The translations under genes and the position numbers were made by a program. A stretch of 64,000 nt of DNA from Carallia brachiata (Eukaryota; Streptophyta; Magnoliopsida; Malpighiales; Rhizophoraceae): contig JADCRB010000162.1 of the NCBI GenBank assembly GCA_021464245.1, positions 2,329,476 through 2,393,475 on the forward strand, read 5' to 3'. A model generated the notes under the pieces. It was not told the origin of the DNA, did not search any database, and saw nothing but the letters and a program-made list of their open reading frames with translations. Shown one piece after another: positions 50,678 to 62,245 of this stretch; the stretch's first letter is position 1; every line of letters starts with the position of its first letter.

Positions 50678-53600
50678 AATATTATTTTTATTTTTTCATT
50701 TTATTGAAAAAAAAAAAAAAAAAAAGGGGTCCAGCTAATAGCACCCTGTGGCCCTGTCTAGGCTAACTATTTCAAATACAGACAGACATATGAGTTGAGA
50801 GCGCGCATGAGAAATAGCAAAAAGTGGGGGGACCTGGGCCATCCAAGTTGGGCGGTCATGAAAGTTGGAGAACGTAAACCCAGGAAGTTCCCACTTTGAC
50901 ACCCTGCTGCAACTGCACAGCGAGTGGCTCCTTACTTGCAATCAATTGTGACACGACACATTGGAAAATTAGAATGGAAACCCTTTTTCCTCTGACGGTC
51001 CCATTTTCACTGGTGAAAAATCGAACTGGTTTAACCGGTTTAAATCGGTATAAAAGTTTTATAAATTATAATTTGATTCTAATATTTATTTAAATTATAA
51101 TTTGATTTTTAAATTTAATTAAAATTTTTAATTTAATCTTAAATTTATCAAAACTTTCAATTTAGTCCTAAATTTATCAAAACTTTCAATTTAATTCTTA
51201 AAAATAAAAAAAATAATATTTAATAATTATGTATAAGTATTATTTTTTAAAATTATTTTTATAAATATATATATTAATAAATACCGGTTCAAATACCAGT
51301 TCGACCGGTTGAACCAGTTGAACCTTAACCCACTAATATTTCTAGTTCGATAATCGATTCGGTTCTGATAACCTTACTTTACAATCGCATTAAAAAGGTT
51401 TGTATTGTTCTTGCTGTACGGTAGGTGCCGTAAATTTAATCTTTATATTAAACTTATAAAAGGAAAAACTTTATGAAACTCTAATAAAAGTTATTGTGCA
51501 CAACAGACATACGTTTAGCGTTAGCAATCGTCCCGACGGTTTTTGCATGGTTTCAATCAAATACTCATTTATAATATATAAATATTAAGTAATAACATTT
51601 ACGTAAGAATAAAATAATTATAATGTGATTTGGACAATTGAATGATCAAAATTTTTATAATAAAAAATAAATTATTAAATATTATTAAACTAATTATATA
51701 ATTATTTTATTACTATTTAAAATTAAACTACATAATAACACTTTTTTTTGTCATAACTTTTTTTTATCCTATATAATAACACTTTTTTTTTAATAAGTAT
51801 AATAACACTTTTTTTTTTTTTTTGATCTGAATAATAACACTTTATCATACTACTATTGCCGGTTTCAGACAGTACGGCCCAACAATAATCCAAACCATTC
51901 CCAATATAGCCCATTATTGTGCTTAGCTATAGGCTGTAGCACCCGTGTTTAATTCGCAGTATGGGCTGTTTTGTTTTTAGCATTTTATTCGTGTAGAACT
52001 CTTTTTTTTTTTTTAGCTTGAATTGATTTTGCCCAACAATGTAATGATTATTTTTAATTTCCCAAAAGTTAATTCAACGGTGAATTATGTAGCGAAAAGT
52101 TGTTTTCACTTATTTCATAAATTTCTTGCTTCCTACTTGTTACTTAATATGTTACATGTTAAAGGAAAGCTTGAGATTTTTAGAAATAACGAGAATTAAT
52201 TTTATTGTGTAATTTATAGACAACAACTCTTTATAGCCAAAAAAAAAATAGTTATTTGATTAAAACAAAATAATTCCGGCACGCCTTTAAGATGTGAACT
52301 AGATAATTAGATTTTTCTTGAATCTCATAACTCTTAGATGAGTATTTATATTTTTAACTATGGGAGTCGCGTTTCGAGATGCCATAACAATACTCTTCTT
52401 AATGAATTTAGACAATGGGATGGCAAAAAAATTTACTGTCCTTTGGTTTCATTTGTTAATATTTTAAAAAGAAGTAATCGTTTTTTTTGTTGGTGCATCT
52501 TAAAAAGTTTAGTTGGTAAGAAGAAGAGTGATGTTTTTTTTTTTTAATTGTTTTGAAGTTTTTCTGTTTATTAACCTATCTTTATTAACAGCACACGTTA
52601 CGGGATAATTAAGTAATTAGCATTTAAGACATCTTTTAGAGGTTTAAATTTTAATTTTAAAAGGAGAAATGTGAGATCTGTAAAAAAAAAAAAAGAACAT
52701 TTCATGATTTAATCGATCTTGTAATGGACTGAATAAAAAAGCAAATCTGAAGGCCCTCACAAAATCCATCATTCAAGCCTTTTTCTCTTTGATCTTGTGT
52801 TATTCCATTTTCTCTTTTCTGCCTTTTGCAGAAAAAATGGTATTCCCCTTGAAGAAGTTGCCATCTGCTTGCATGAGATCACCCTCTGGAAACAATATAT
52901 TTTGGTGTACGTTACAAGTCAACCATGTTTTCGTTTTTCTTTTTCCTCTAAAGGCCACTGAGCATTATCAGTACAGAATAGTCTTCCTTCGTACTAAACT
53001 GTCTTATTAGTACATATAAACATGATTGAATTGCATTAATTCATTCAATCCCCAGTACGCAAATAAGCTAATTTAACTCTCTCTCTCACACACACAATAT
53101 TCTCATTGTTGGCAGTTGACAGAGACACAAGGGATGTGTGAGGATGGGCGAGAGGGACTTTCCCATCAATGGCCAAAACCAAATTTCTGTACCAGAATTC
53201 ACGGCTGGGATTTTGTTTCCTTCGATGGAAGATGCTTTCTTTTCCTGTCATGGTCTTTTTGCTGCTATTTGCATACAGCTAGTCCATGTGCCATGCCTGT
53301 GTGTGATTGTTGCATACATCTATACAAAGTTTTAATGCATATAAATTAATTTCCTGGGGTTCAACTTGTGGCCTCATACCCTTCACCAATATTTATCATA
53401 TCTTCACAGTGAAGGGGCCAACACCACTGAGAAAAGAAAGGCAGTTCTTTTTTGATTTAAGGTCAGTCTTTCTAGCATTTCTTTCTGCACTGTAACTTCT
53501 ACTGTTCTATTGAGATACTATATGTACATACAATCAAGTCAATTAAACCAAGATCAAGCATTTTCTTCCATTTTGAAATTAACTGCCACCCTGAGCTTAA

Positions 53601-54608
53601 ATTAATTGCTTGTTCTAGTTTTTTTCTTTCTTTGTAAATTTTCCAAATTTATTTTCTGTAATGGTTACAGAATTCAATGGATGTGTAGAGTTCTATGTCT
53701 GCATCATAAAAATTATTAGGTAGACCCAGTTCCTATGTTGTGACAGATTGCACTAATTAAAACATGAGATAGAATGTAAAAAGAGAATGCAAATGAAGCT
53801 TTGAATTCATTGTTGATTTGTCAAACACAAACATCGGCTTGATGTGTTGTTATGTGATTTATTCAGTCTACATAGTAATTACTCATAACAGGACCCCTCA
53901 TCTAAAAAATTCATGCCTAGGCAAGTAGATGGGCCAGTTCTTAATTTCTGTGAAAGCCTTGATTGTGATGAACTGATATCTTGGTATCTATACCAGTATA
54001 CTTCCCTTTTCTAGAATAAACTGTCTTTGTTTCTTTGATGAACTCCTAAATTAATGTTTTGGCCTTATGGATCAGAAGTTGGTGTAACTGTCAAAATAAC
54101 GTTGTCATAGTTAACATAGACTTCATTCGGTGCGTAAGTTAGCTGTGCAAGCTCATAATTGAAATAGGAAGCTGAATTTAGTTGGGAAAAAAGGGCAATG
54201 TTTGATGAGAAGTAACCAACTCTTCAATTGATGAAAGTTGTTCCCATGAAATTGTACGATGATAACAGTTCAGATCATTGCAGAGTTCATTAATCCATCT
54301 GGAAGCCTGGATAGATGGTCGTTGAAAACAGAATAGGCTAGTCCTGACAGGAAGAAATTTATTGCAGGCATTGATAGAATATCCTTTCATGAGATTTCTG
54401 TTTTAATGGCGATTCCTAATCTCTATAGATTTGGCAAGGAGATTAATTCACTTAATGGGGTCCAGTAAGAAAGCATTAAATATCAAAGAAATAGCATCCA
54501 GAGGAAGGAATCAATTATAAGAAGGGAAAATGTAGGGAAACAATTGCATTCAATCTTTTTCTGCTGCTAAATTTGTTTCAGTTTTGTCCCCTCAGGAACC
54601 TGGAAATC
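50678..54608. other. Region without a confident gene, 3.9 kb
   Basis: A third ACCGGTT-type element lies at 51018-51375. The rest to 52.7 kb is AT-rich. Around 52.83-52.91 kb a frame after a good acceptor (CCTTTTGCAG) reads NGIPLEEVAICLHEITLWKQ, which looks coding. A second open stretch starts near 53119 after TTGGCAG. These may be upstream exons or a noncoding leader of the coiled-coil gene at 54609, but I could not join them in one frame. Confidence 0.4.
51018..51375. mobile_element. ACCGGTT-rich element, copy C
   Basis: It has the same family features as the elements at 12330-12972 and 13001-13431: CCGGTTTAAATCGGT near the left side, an AT-rich core with repeated AATTTAATTnTTAAA phrases, and the right end GATTCGGTTCTGATAACCTT. 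I could not find a matching target duplication, so the left end is probably truncated. Confidence 0.6.
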
Positions 54609-54967
54609 ATGGAAGGCAGCAGTTGCAATTCCCCAGGTAATAACAGACATATTCCTTTCATTTCTCTGAAATTGCCATCTATGACAATTTGTGACATCAA
54701 GTTTGTAAGTTTTAACATACAGCCAAGAAACCATCATCAGAATTGGAAGCACTGCAGAAGAAGTTGGAGGAGAAAACAAGTAAAATTCAAGAGCTGAAAT
54801 GCCAGATTGAATCCTTGAAGCTTCATTTAGATGAGAAGAAGAACAACAATAAGAAGGGCAAGGGTGTTCCAGAGGAGAAAAGGGAAGCCTTCAAGAACCT
54901 ATGTGAGAAATATGACAGCCTGAGATTCGAGTACAATGCCCTGCTATCCGAGAAATCAAAGGAATAG
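54609..54967 (+). CDS. Small coiled-coil protein of unknown function
   Basis: Two exons (54609-54636 and 54723-54967) join in phase to 90 residues. After a short N-terminus (MEGSSCNSP) nearly the whole protein is predicted coiled coil. There are heptad-like Leu/Ile positions in ELEALQKKLEEKTSKIQEL and IESLKLHLDEKK, a Lys/Asn-rich break (NNNKKGKG), then a second helix (FKNLCEKYDSLRFEYNALL). It is strongly charged and has no signal peptide or membrane segment. A good acceptor (CCCCTCAG, ending at 54595) lies just upstream and the frame is open through it, so earlier exons may exist and the true start may be further left. I do not recognise the family. Confidence 0.6.
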
Positions 54968-57900
54968 AAGCAATCTTCCTGCCATATGCAACTGAATTCC
55001 TATCCATTAAAGATAGTTAATGATATTAGGCAGAAGTTTACTTTAGTTCAAGGTTTGTAGTAGAGTTTGGTAATGCTAACCTATGTCAGAAACTATAGAG
55101 TTGGTGACAATTGGCTAGACAACATAGCTTTGAGTCACATATGCTTGCTTTCCTACCATTATATTATAATCAACTCCCATTCTAGCCTAGGATTGAGCAT
55201 TGGACATAAAATTAAGCAAAACCATGAATTTGCTAAATGGTGTACTTTTCTGTCAGTTGTTACATATAAAGAGAGAAACTTAAATAGTTAGCAGAACTTC
55301 AGTGTTAGAGCAAAATGCTTTCAATTAAATTAGAGGTGGCAGCGATATCAAAAAAAAAAAAAAATTAGAGGGGGCAGCAGGCACTACTGTTGCAAAATCC
55401 TAAAAAAAAGGGAAATACAGTAAAATAACCAACACTCCATATCTCAGAGGTTTTTAAGAATTACAAAAACTAAAAGAAAAAAGGGATTAAAAAAAAAAAA
55501 GAAGCATGGACGTCTCCTAGGAAGGCAAGTTGATTGATTGAACGAGAAGTCAGCCATTGAATTATCAGTGGCGTTAAGACTGAATGACTCTATCAAGTTA
55601 CTCTACCTTACTACATGGATTAATGCGGGAGACATCCTTATCTTTGTCCGGAAAATTTTTTAGAATTTTTGCCGTTTAACTTTCAATTCGTCTCTGAATA
55701 TCATATAAAATGTGAATAACTCATCTTCCTCTTCTAATGAATGACTCTGTTGATGTTTGAAATAAAATAATATTTTTTTCATCAATCTATTTAGTTAATA
55801 TAAAGGGAAAATTTAGAGAAAGTTTCGCTTGATTCAAGTTGGCATATGGCAATTTCTCTTTTAATTTCAAATTTTTTTCATTTTTAATGGCTTAATTCTG
55901 AAGTTTTTTGAGTTAAATCGTCACTTTTCTGCTCTTAATTTTGAAAAAAAAAATCCTAATCCTCGTTATTACCATATTTAAATCATTCAACTCATCATTA
56001 ATAACCGATTCTTTCCCTTTAATCTTTCTCTTGAATAATTTCCTTTATGTTAATTAATTCCTTCTCATTATTACCCTTAATTTTAAATGCATAAACATAA
56101 TTTATATATTTAATCCCTTAAATCTCTTCTTATTGCAAAAATGTAGAAATCTTCTATATCATTTAATCACATTTAAACTCATAAAATTTCTATGTAATCT
56201 TCCATCTACTTTTCTATTTGCCTTAAATGATTTTATCACAATTAATTTATTTAACCTTCCTGCATTTAATTTCTTAAATGTCATTTCATTTCATTCAATT
56301 TCTTTAAAATTTCTTATTAAATTTTCAATTTTATATCAGGCCAATGCTAATTGTAGCGAAATGATTTACATGCTGGATATGCTAATTGTCATAAGAATGG
56401 CTTCACAACGGCAGAGGATATGGAATTTGGCCCACTGCTTCTACACCAGATAGCAGCATTTCTTGCCAAATGATTTACAAGAAAGGTTAATACTTTTCTT
56501 CTCTTACTTTTGATAATTTTCTTGATATTAATTCAAAAATCCTAATTTTATATTCATATATCTATATTTTTTACTTCAAGGTTTGCGGCCATAAGTACAT
56601 CTTTGTAAGATTTGTTCTTTTTTCTTGCTTTTTAAATTTTACATTCATATATTATTGCTGTTCTTCTCCATAAGGATTATACGATACTTATCTAAAATTT
56701 GAGACCAGCAAAAACAGTTAAAAATTAAAAATTGAGTTTATTCTAAATTTTTATTTACTCTTAATGCTTTTTGTTTCTAAACCTCTAATTTGTAATTTTT
56801 TTAGATTTGATTTTGTAGGTAATATTGTCGGGATATTATAAATGTTTTAATAAGATGTTATTCATAAAACTCACCAAGTTTTTGTTCATCACATTCCTAT
56901 ATTCTCATTGTTATTTTTTACAATTTATGCAAGACTGGGCATAACTAACTCGGTAATTTTATTGAATTTTCTATAAATATGATAACGCTAATCATGTTTT
57001 CATATGAATTGGACCTATTAGAATTCCATCATCTTTATTATGGTAGTTCAATGTTCATAGAATTCTATAAGTAGAGTCAATTTATGTACGCATAACAAAT
57101 AATTTTTGCAACTTAATTTTGAAAATTTATTGTTTACAGGTTGTATTTTATTGAAGAAATATCATTTCCTCACTTAAAAGAATTTGTGTGGTGTAGAATA
57201 CATTCTCAATTTTATCAAGTTTATGTGTTTTGTAAACTATTTAAGCAACTGAGAAGGACAATTAAAATGATTTGAAAATGTTTTAAATGACAAAATTTTT
57301 ATATTAAATTATTTAAAACTTGTGCAATGAGGCTGATCTCTAGTATTAGTATATTTCTAAAGTGAATAATTTTATAAAAAGATCCAATGCACTAACGCTG
57401 TGGTTTAGGTGTAAATGAAATTATTTATTGTCACACCTTTGTTCATACCTTCAAATTTCCGCAAAGTATTCATTTGTTAGAATTTTTCTTTTTTAACCTA
57501 AAAAAGAAAAGGTGTCTAGTGATATTTAAATTTTTAAGGTAGGTTTTTTTTGTAACGTTTAATTAACCTATTCGCAACACACACTCTCTCTCCTTCCGTT
57601 GCGTCAAATATAACGAAACCAATAATCACGTTAAACATGCCATTTATTGTCATCTATTTTTCTTAGTTTTTGTTTGTTAATTACAAAGAAACAAAGCCTA
57701 AAAGAGCAAAAAAAAAAATAATAATAAGGATTAATATTTAAAAATATTACCAACTTTACCTAAAGTAATAAATTTAATATTAATTTTATCTAAAATAATA
57801 AATTTAACACATAATGATTTTATATGAATATAATCTGTCAGTTTTGATAACACATTTATAAAAATATATCTGTTTTAATAATATGACAATAATATAAATT

Positions 57901-58368
57901 AGTACTACATCATTGAAACAAATAAATTCTTTTTAAGAAATTTAACAGCGTGTTAGATTTGTTATTTTAGATAAAGTTAGTATTATATTTTTTATTTTTT
58001 AAATTAATATTAAATTTATTATTTTAAATAAAATTGGTGATATTTTTATATATTAACTAAAAAAATACTAATAAATAAAGAAAGAGATCAAAACCTCGTA
58101 TTTTTCGCACATTCAAAAGCCAATCAATTTATTCTGGCATTTACCGACCGTGTGATCGAACAGCCGTTGCCACTACCCTTTCTTTTCTACCGTCCGATTG
58201 GATGACTCCGACCTTGACATGTCCTTGGTTTTTCTAGAAACCGGAGCTCCGATCCAAAACCGCCCCAACGCCAACGGTCAGATTTCTCACTTTCTTTTCT
58301 CCTATTTAATTGGATCTTATCGAAATCCGAATCCTGGAGTAGAAGCCCGAGACCGATTTTCAGCCGCC
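54968..58368. other. AT-rich intergenic region
   Basis: No gene is supported. The 56133-56453 open frame is low-complexity AT-rich sequence. The MITE at 57731-58056 is listed separately. The last 300 bp are more GC-rich and lead into the short ORF at 58369. Confidence 0.55.
57731..58056. mobile_element. MITE with long terminal inverted repeats, about 326 bp
   Basis: The left 50 bases begin TTAATATTTAAAAATATTAC. The reverse complement of the right end begins TTAATATATAAAAATATCAC. The arms match with few differences through a shared AATAATAAATTTAATATTAA. It is related to 2486-2786. There is no coding content. The flanks are too A-rich to define the target duplication. Confidence 0.75.
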
Positions 58369-58596
58369 ATGAACCCGTCAAAGGTCAGTGATTTAAATTA
58401 TGGCTTTTCCGGTTCGAGCCCAATTGGCCCAAATTTGAGCTCTAACCCGCTTTGCGTTTTGCAAACTTCAGGCCGGGCCGTTTCCAGCCCGAGATTCGTA
58501 AAAGTGACAAAGCAATCCGATTTCCCAAAATTCAGAACCCGCCGTAGAAATCGGGGAAGTTCCCGGGTTCAATTCGCTCCGGCCCATTTAGTGTGA
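58369..58596 (+). CDS. Short unrecognised protein, 75 residues
   Basis: The ATG is in a strong plant context (CAGCCGCCATGA). The protein is GC-richer than its surroundings and has a coherent composition, with SNPLCVLQTSGRAVSSPRFV in the middle and a very basic KFRTRRRNRGSSR near the C-terminus. Such a basic segment could be a nuclear localisation or nucleic-acid-binding patch. A consensus donor (AAG|GTCAGTG) follows codon 5, so the ORF may instead be a spliced first exon leading to the exon at 59332. No family is recognised. Confidence 0.4.
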   Translation: MNPSKVSDLNYGFSGSSPIGPNLSSNPLCVLQTSGRAVSSPRFVKVTKQSDFPKFRTRRRNRGSSRVQFAPAHLV

Positions 58597-58888
58597 GGCT
58601 TTTGACCAGCGCACACGTTGTATTCTAATGTTAAGAGTTCGAACGCGCTGATTATGTTTTTGAGTTCGAGTTTTACCAAAACGTTCGATAGAGTTAAATT
58701 TACATTAATACTGAGATTTTGTGATTGTCGTAATTATTTGGACTTGTAATTTCACTATAATAATATAACGCAATACTTCTTAATGAGAATATCGAAATGC
58801 CTACTCTCGCTTTGTTATTTTCTTTACTTTAAAAAGAAAAAAAGAATGAGGCATTCGTGTTTGGAGCCAGTAGACTAGAAGTGATTTG

Positions 58889-58989
58889 AGGGATATGGAG
58901 CTTGGCTAGCGAAGCTACGAACTACAAGGTTGGGGGTTCAAATGCCCAACCTTGTCCTCACCAAGCCCCTCTTCTACTGTTTTTTTTTA
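58889..58989 (+). mobile_element. tRNA-derived SINE with perfect 10-bp target duplication
   Basis: AAGTGATTTG occurs directly before (58879-58888) and directly after (58990-58999) a 101-bp insert. The insert has a near-consensus RNA polymerase III B box (GGTTCAAATGC, 10 of 11 positions), a weaker A-box-like TTGGCTAGCGAAGC about 28 bases upstream, and ends in a run of nine T. These are the features of a short plant SINE with a T-rich tail. The element lies about 300 bp downstream of the short ORF at 58369. Confidence 0.8.
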
Positions 58990-59331
58990 AAGTGATTTGG
59001 GTGATAAAACGAGCTTGTGAGTCAATGAAAAATTTGAGAATTGGAAGGGGAAAATGAGGTTTTTGAATAATAACTTGTATGTGCATCCATGATATTTTGT
59101 GTTATGATTACTTTACAGATATGTTTACGCCGAAATTCGTAATTGTTGATAGTTAATAAGATCAATGAAAGACAAGATTTGAATAGTCTAATGTATTGTA
59201 CGATGATGTTAATGGATTTAAACCTTCTGTTTCAGTTATATGAAAGCTGCACTTATGACATCATCTTGATAATTTGGCTAGTTGCTTTACTGCTATGTTT
59301 ATGCTCTTGATATGATTTACCCATTAAACAG

Positions 59332-59503
59332 AAGGGGAATTGGTTACTGGCAGAGGCTGGTCAAGGCCTGGCAAGGGGCAACAGTGCAGATGAAGCGCTA
59401 TTGAAGGAGGAGATTGGAGAGGAAGAAGTTCACAAGGATGCTGACTGACTGACTCTCTAACATGATTGAAGAAGCATATTCAGTGCTTTCAGATCCTACC
59501 AAG
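59332..59503 (+). pseudogene. Broken exon of an unrecognised gene
   Basis: A good acceptor (CATTAAACAG) and donor (ACCAAG|GTCTCG) bound a stretch. It reads WLLAEAGQGLARGNSADEAL and EEIGEEEVHKDAD, then hits a stop. After a one-base shift it continues NMIEEAYSVLSDPTK up to the donor. The break coincides with a triple TGAC (GCTGACTGACTGACT), suggesting a 4-bp expansion. The tail is reminiscent of J-domain helices (EAYxVLSDP) but the HPD motif is absent, so I make no functional call. Exon MNPSK at 58369 could splice to it in frame. Confidence 0.4.
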
Positions 59504-60587
59504 GTCTCGTTCTTATTATTCATATGCCTTAACAACTCATGATAATTTATTGATAAGAGCAAACTTGAGATTGTGTGAGTTAGACGCACAGTTTCACGTG
59601 CGAATCTTTTTTGCGTGCATTTCATATTTCAAATAGAGAATCATGATAGTAGGGTACCGTGCAATACCCTAACATTTAGTTGAAAGAGATTTTCGTACGT
59701 ACAAATAAAAAAAAAGGTTTCATGTGCCTTAATCATTTGAATGGTCAAGTTCTCATGAAAACTGTGCTTTTGTATGACCTTGGTATAGGCTTCCCACTGG
59801 TTATATTTCTTTGGTTTTGGCCAATTAAATTCTTGTGCATCCCCTCCTCCCCTTCCCAAAAAGAAGAATGATATTCTTCTAGCATGATAACCTGATTGAG
59901 CTGTACAGATAAGTTTTTAGCTGATTTGGATAAATTTTATTTAAGAAAATACAAGCACTAAAAGAGTAAGTTCATTAGTATAACTTGACATTTTTCCCTT
60001 CTTAATATTCATGAAACTTATACGGTAAATTCAGTTGTGAATAATAGCATTATTCTAAAGAAAGAGAGAAAATTGGACACAGATTAAGTGATTTGTAAAG
60101 TCTGAGGATCAATCTCTAAACATTGTCCTAAATTTATAACTTATATATGCAAAATTAAGTATAATAACTTCTCCTACACACAACAAAAAAAAAATCATCT
60201 CCAATGCCAAGTTTATCGAATTATTTAAGATAATTTTACAATAAACTGGAACAAATATATTACAACCAATATCCTATGTCGAAAAATGGTGCTGATTATA
60301 CCTGAAAGAGATCCTGGAATCTTAAACATTACGGTATAACAATGGATCCTTATTAACTAGAATTGTGAAAGCCAATCAAAAATTGAAAAGAAGAAGAAGA
60401 AGAAGAAGAAGAATCCGGGATAATTCTAATGAAACGCTGCTACTAATTGCGCAAGCGTTCAGAAATGTCCAAAGCAGTCTTGAAAGGTCATCATAACCAA
60501 AAATACAGAAAAGAGTTTCGTTGCACAATAATTTTGTAGAGAATAACAATGGCTTTTTGTTGCTAACCACTCACAATTAATTGTTCT
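59504..60587. other. Intergenic region
   Basis: AT-rich sequence without supported genes. A (GAA)n run lies at 60388-60412. The right-hand 200 bp are the 3' region of the minus-strand gene that follows. Confidence 0.55.
60388..60412. repeat. (GAA)n microsatellite
   Basis: Eight consecutive GAA triplets just downstream of the minus-strand gene's stop codon. Confidence 0.9.
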
Positions 60588-61385
60588 TCAACAACCAGCC
60601 CCGCGATTTTGGCTGAAGTTTTCGGATTTGGACCTGTAACTCACAAACTGCTTGCATGTTCCTTGATGATTCGCTTGGTGGTATATTGATGTTGATGACT
60701 TTCTAGCATCAATTATTGAGGGTTTATAATTACCACCCTTGTAAAAATTTTCCCTTGGCGGCTGACAATTCATGGGCGTGAAATATTCGCCATGGCTTCC
60801 TCCAACAACCATTCCTGTCAACACTATCGGCTTGTTCCAATCCTCACAGCAGACGATCCATCCAGTTGGCTTTATATCTTCCAACTTGATCTCGGATGGC
60901 CAACTAGCAGTAGTTTCCATTGCAAGCACTGATCTCTTGCCGTCCTCTCGAGCTGCCTCCAACTCCATAAGGAGTTTGGGGTCAATTCTCGAGTCCCAAT
61001 CAATACAATCAATGTACAAATCAGGACTTGGTAAGGGTGCATTGGACAGACGATTATTCTTGGACCAAAACCGTCTCTCCGCCTCGAAAAACCCCATCTT
61101 TCCAGCAGAATCATCCCACTTCATAACTTTATCCTCTTCTGATATGCATTCCTTGCTTGCCAGGAATCGCCGCCATTTCATCCCAAACTGTTCCTCCCAC
61201 TCTCGAATGCTGCTCCGCCGAGAGTCCCATGAAGACATTAAGGACGGACACGGAACTCTTTTCCAGGCTGCTTGAAGTTGATATCTTGGCGGAAGAGGCA
61301 TCCAGGTAGGAGCCTGGAATCTTCTGTTGGGAGCCTGGAATCTTCTGTTGTAAGCCATATTTCCCTGGAAATTTGAAGTTTCCAA
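60588..61385 (-). CDS. Plant protein of unknown function, single exon
   Basis: An uninterrupted 265-residue frame starts at ATG 61385. The composition is well balanced with many Trp (SSWDSRRSSIREWEEQFGMK, KWDDSAGKMGFFEAERRFWS). The best landmark is PDLYIDCIDWDSRIDPKLLM, an acidic motif I have seen in uncharacterised plant proteins, followed by GWIVCCEDWNKPIVLTGMVV. There is no signal peptide or membrane helix. The C-terminal 60 residues are polar and look disordered. A 21-bp direct repeat at about 61311-61353 duplicates RRFQAPN near the N-terminus (residues 14-27). The gene is intron-less and soluble, probably nuclear or cytosolic. Function unknown. Confidence 0.75.
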   Translation of the reverse strand: METSNFQGNMAYNRRFQAPNRRFQAPTWMPLPPRYQLQAAWKRVPCPSLMSSWDSRRSSIREWEEQFGMKWRRFLASKECISEEDKVMKWDDSAGKMGFFEAERRFWSKNNRLSNAPLPSPDLYIDCIDWDSRIDPKLLMELEAAREDGKRSVLAMETTASWPSEIKLEDIKPTGWIVCCEDWNKPIVLTGMVVGGSHGEYFTPMNCQPPRENFYKGGNYKPSIIDARKSSTSIYHQANHQGTCKQFVSYRSKSENFSQNRGAGC

Positions 61386-62245
61386 GAAACAAGAGAAAAA
61401 GAGTGATTGGGTATCTTAGAGAAGAGCAGAGAAAGAATTGTAGGATGGTGAGCATTACTGAGTCCGGGTTGTTGCCAAGGAGCTTATTTGTAGGCTGCTC
61501 GTTTTCTGTTTCCATTTCAGGTTTGGTATTTCCATTTCTGCTCTTTACTGGAAGGCTGCACAGAAACGAGGCAACTGACCGTGGAAACATTGCAAAAATT
61601 GATGTACGTGTGACCATTATCTTTATCTATTTATTATCAGATTTGATCAAAAAAATTTATTATCACATTCATTTATTTAATGGATACTTGCCTATTTCAT
61701 ATTCGCAAACAATCATCATAAGTTTCCTTTTTATTTTGTTTTCTTTTTTCGTGATTCAAGAGTGCAAACTTATTTTCCGCGACGAGAAATCTCTTTCATG
61801 CAAACTCCAGAATTGAGCGTACACCTATTTCACGACAAGACTGACAATTTATAATTAATCATGCAGCCATCTCGTTGTCGTAGAACCGCAATATGAAATT
61901 ATGTTTTGTTTTTCTAAAGTGAAGACAAGAAAAGTTAGAAACTATCACATAAGTGAATTTTACATACATATGTATCACTTGTGATAAGATAGAAAATTTA
62001 TCGCTCCTAGATTTTAAAACCAGTATAACTTTCTTTCCATAATTCATCAATGTCAGTATCTCAAAATTTTCACTTTCCTCAAAAGAATAATCATTGGTTC
62101 TTTTAACCATAATATAGAATTAATGTATGAAAGTTACAAGTATCTCAGTCCGTCAAAGTTGATCTGGCGGGAATTCTGTGGTCCAGCATCAACAGAATTG
62201 GAAATTTCAATTATTGAAGCTGATGAAGAAAAATGCACTGTATCC
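61386..62245. other. Intergenic region
   Basis: This is the upstream region of the minus-strand gene at 60.6-61.4 kb and the 3' flank of the saccharopine-dehydrogenase-like gene. The open frames at 61373-61816 and 61859-62110 are low-complexity and lack domains. Nothing else is seen. Confidence 0.55.

Noticed and set aside
58889..58989. Candidate tRNA gene
   Set aside because: The B box is good, but there is no acceptor stem, the A box is weak, and the unit is flanked by a target-site duplication with a T tail. A SINE explains it better.
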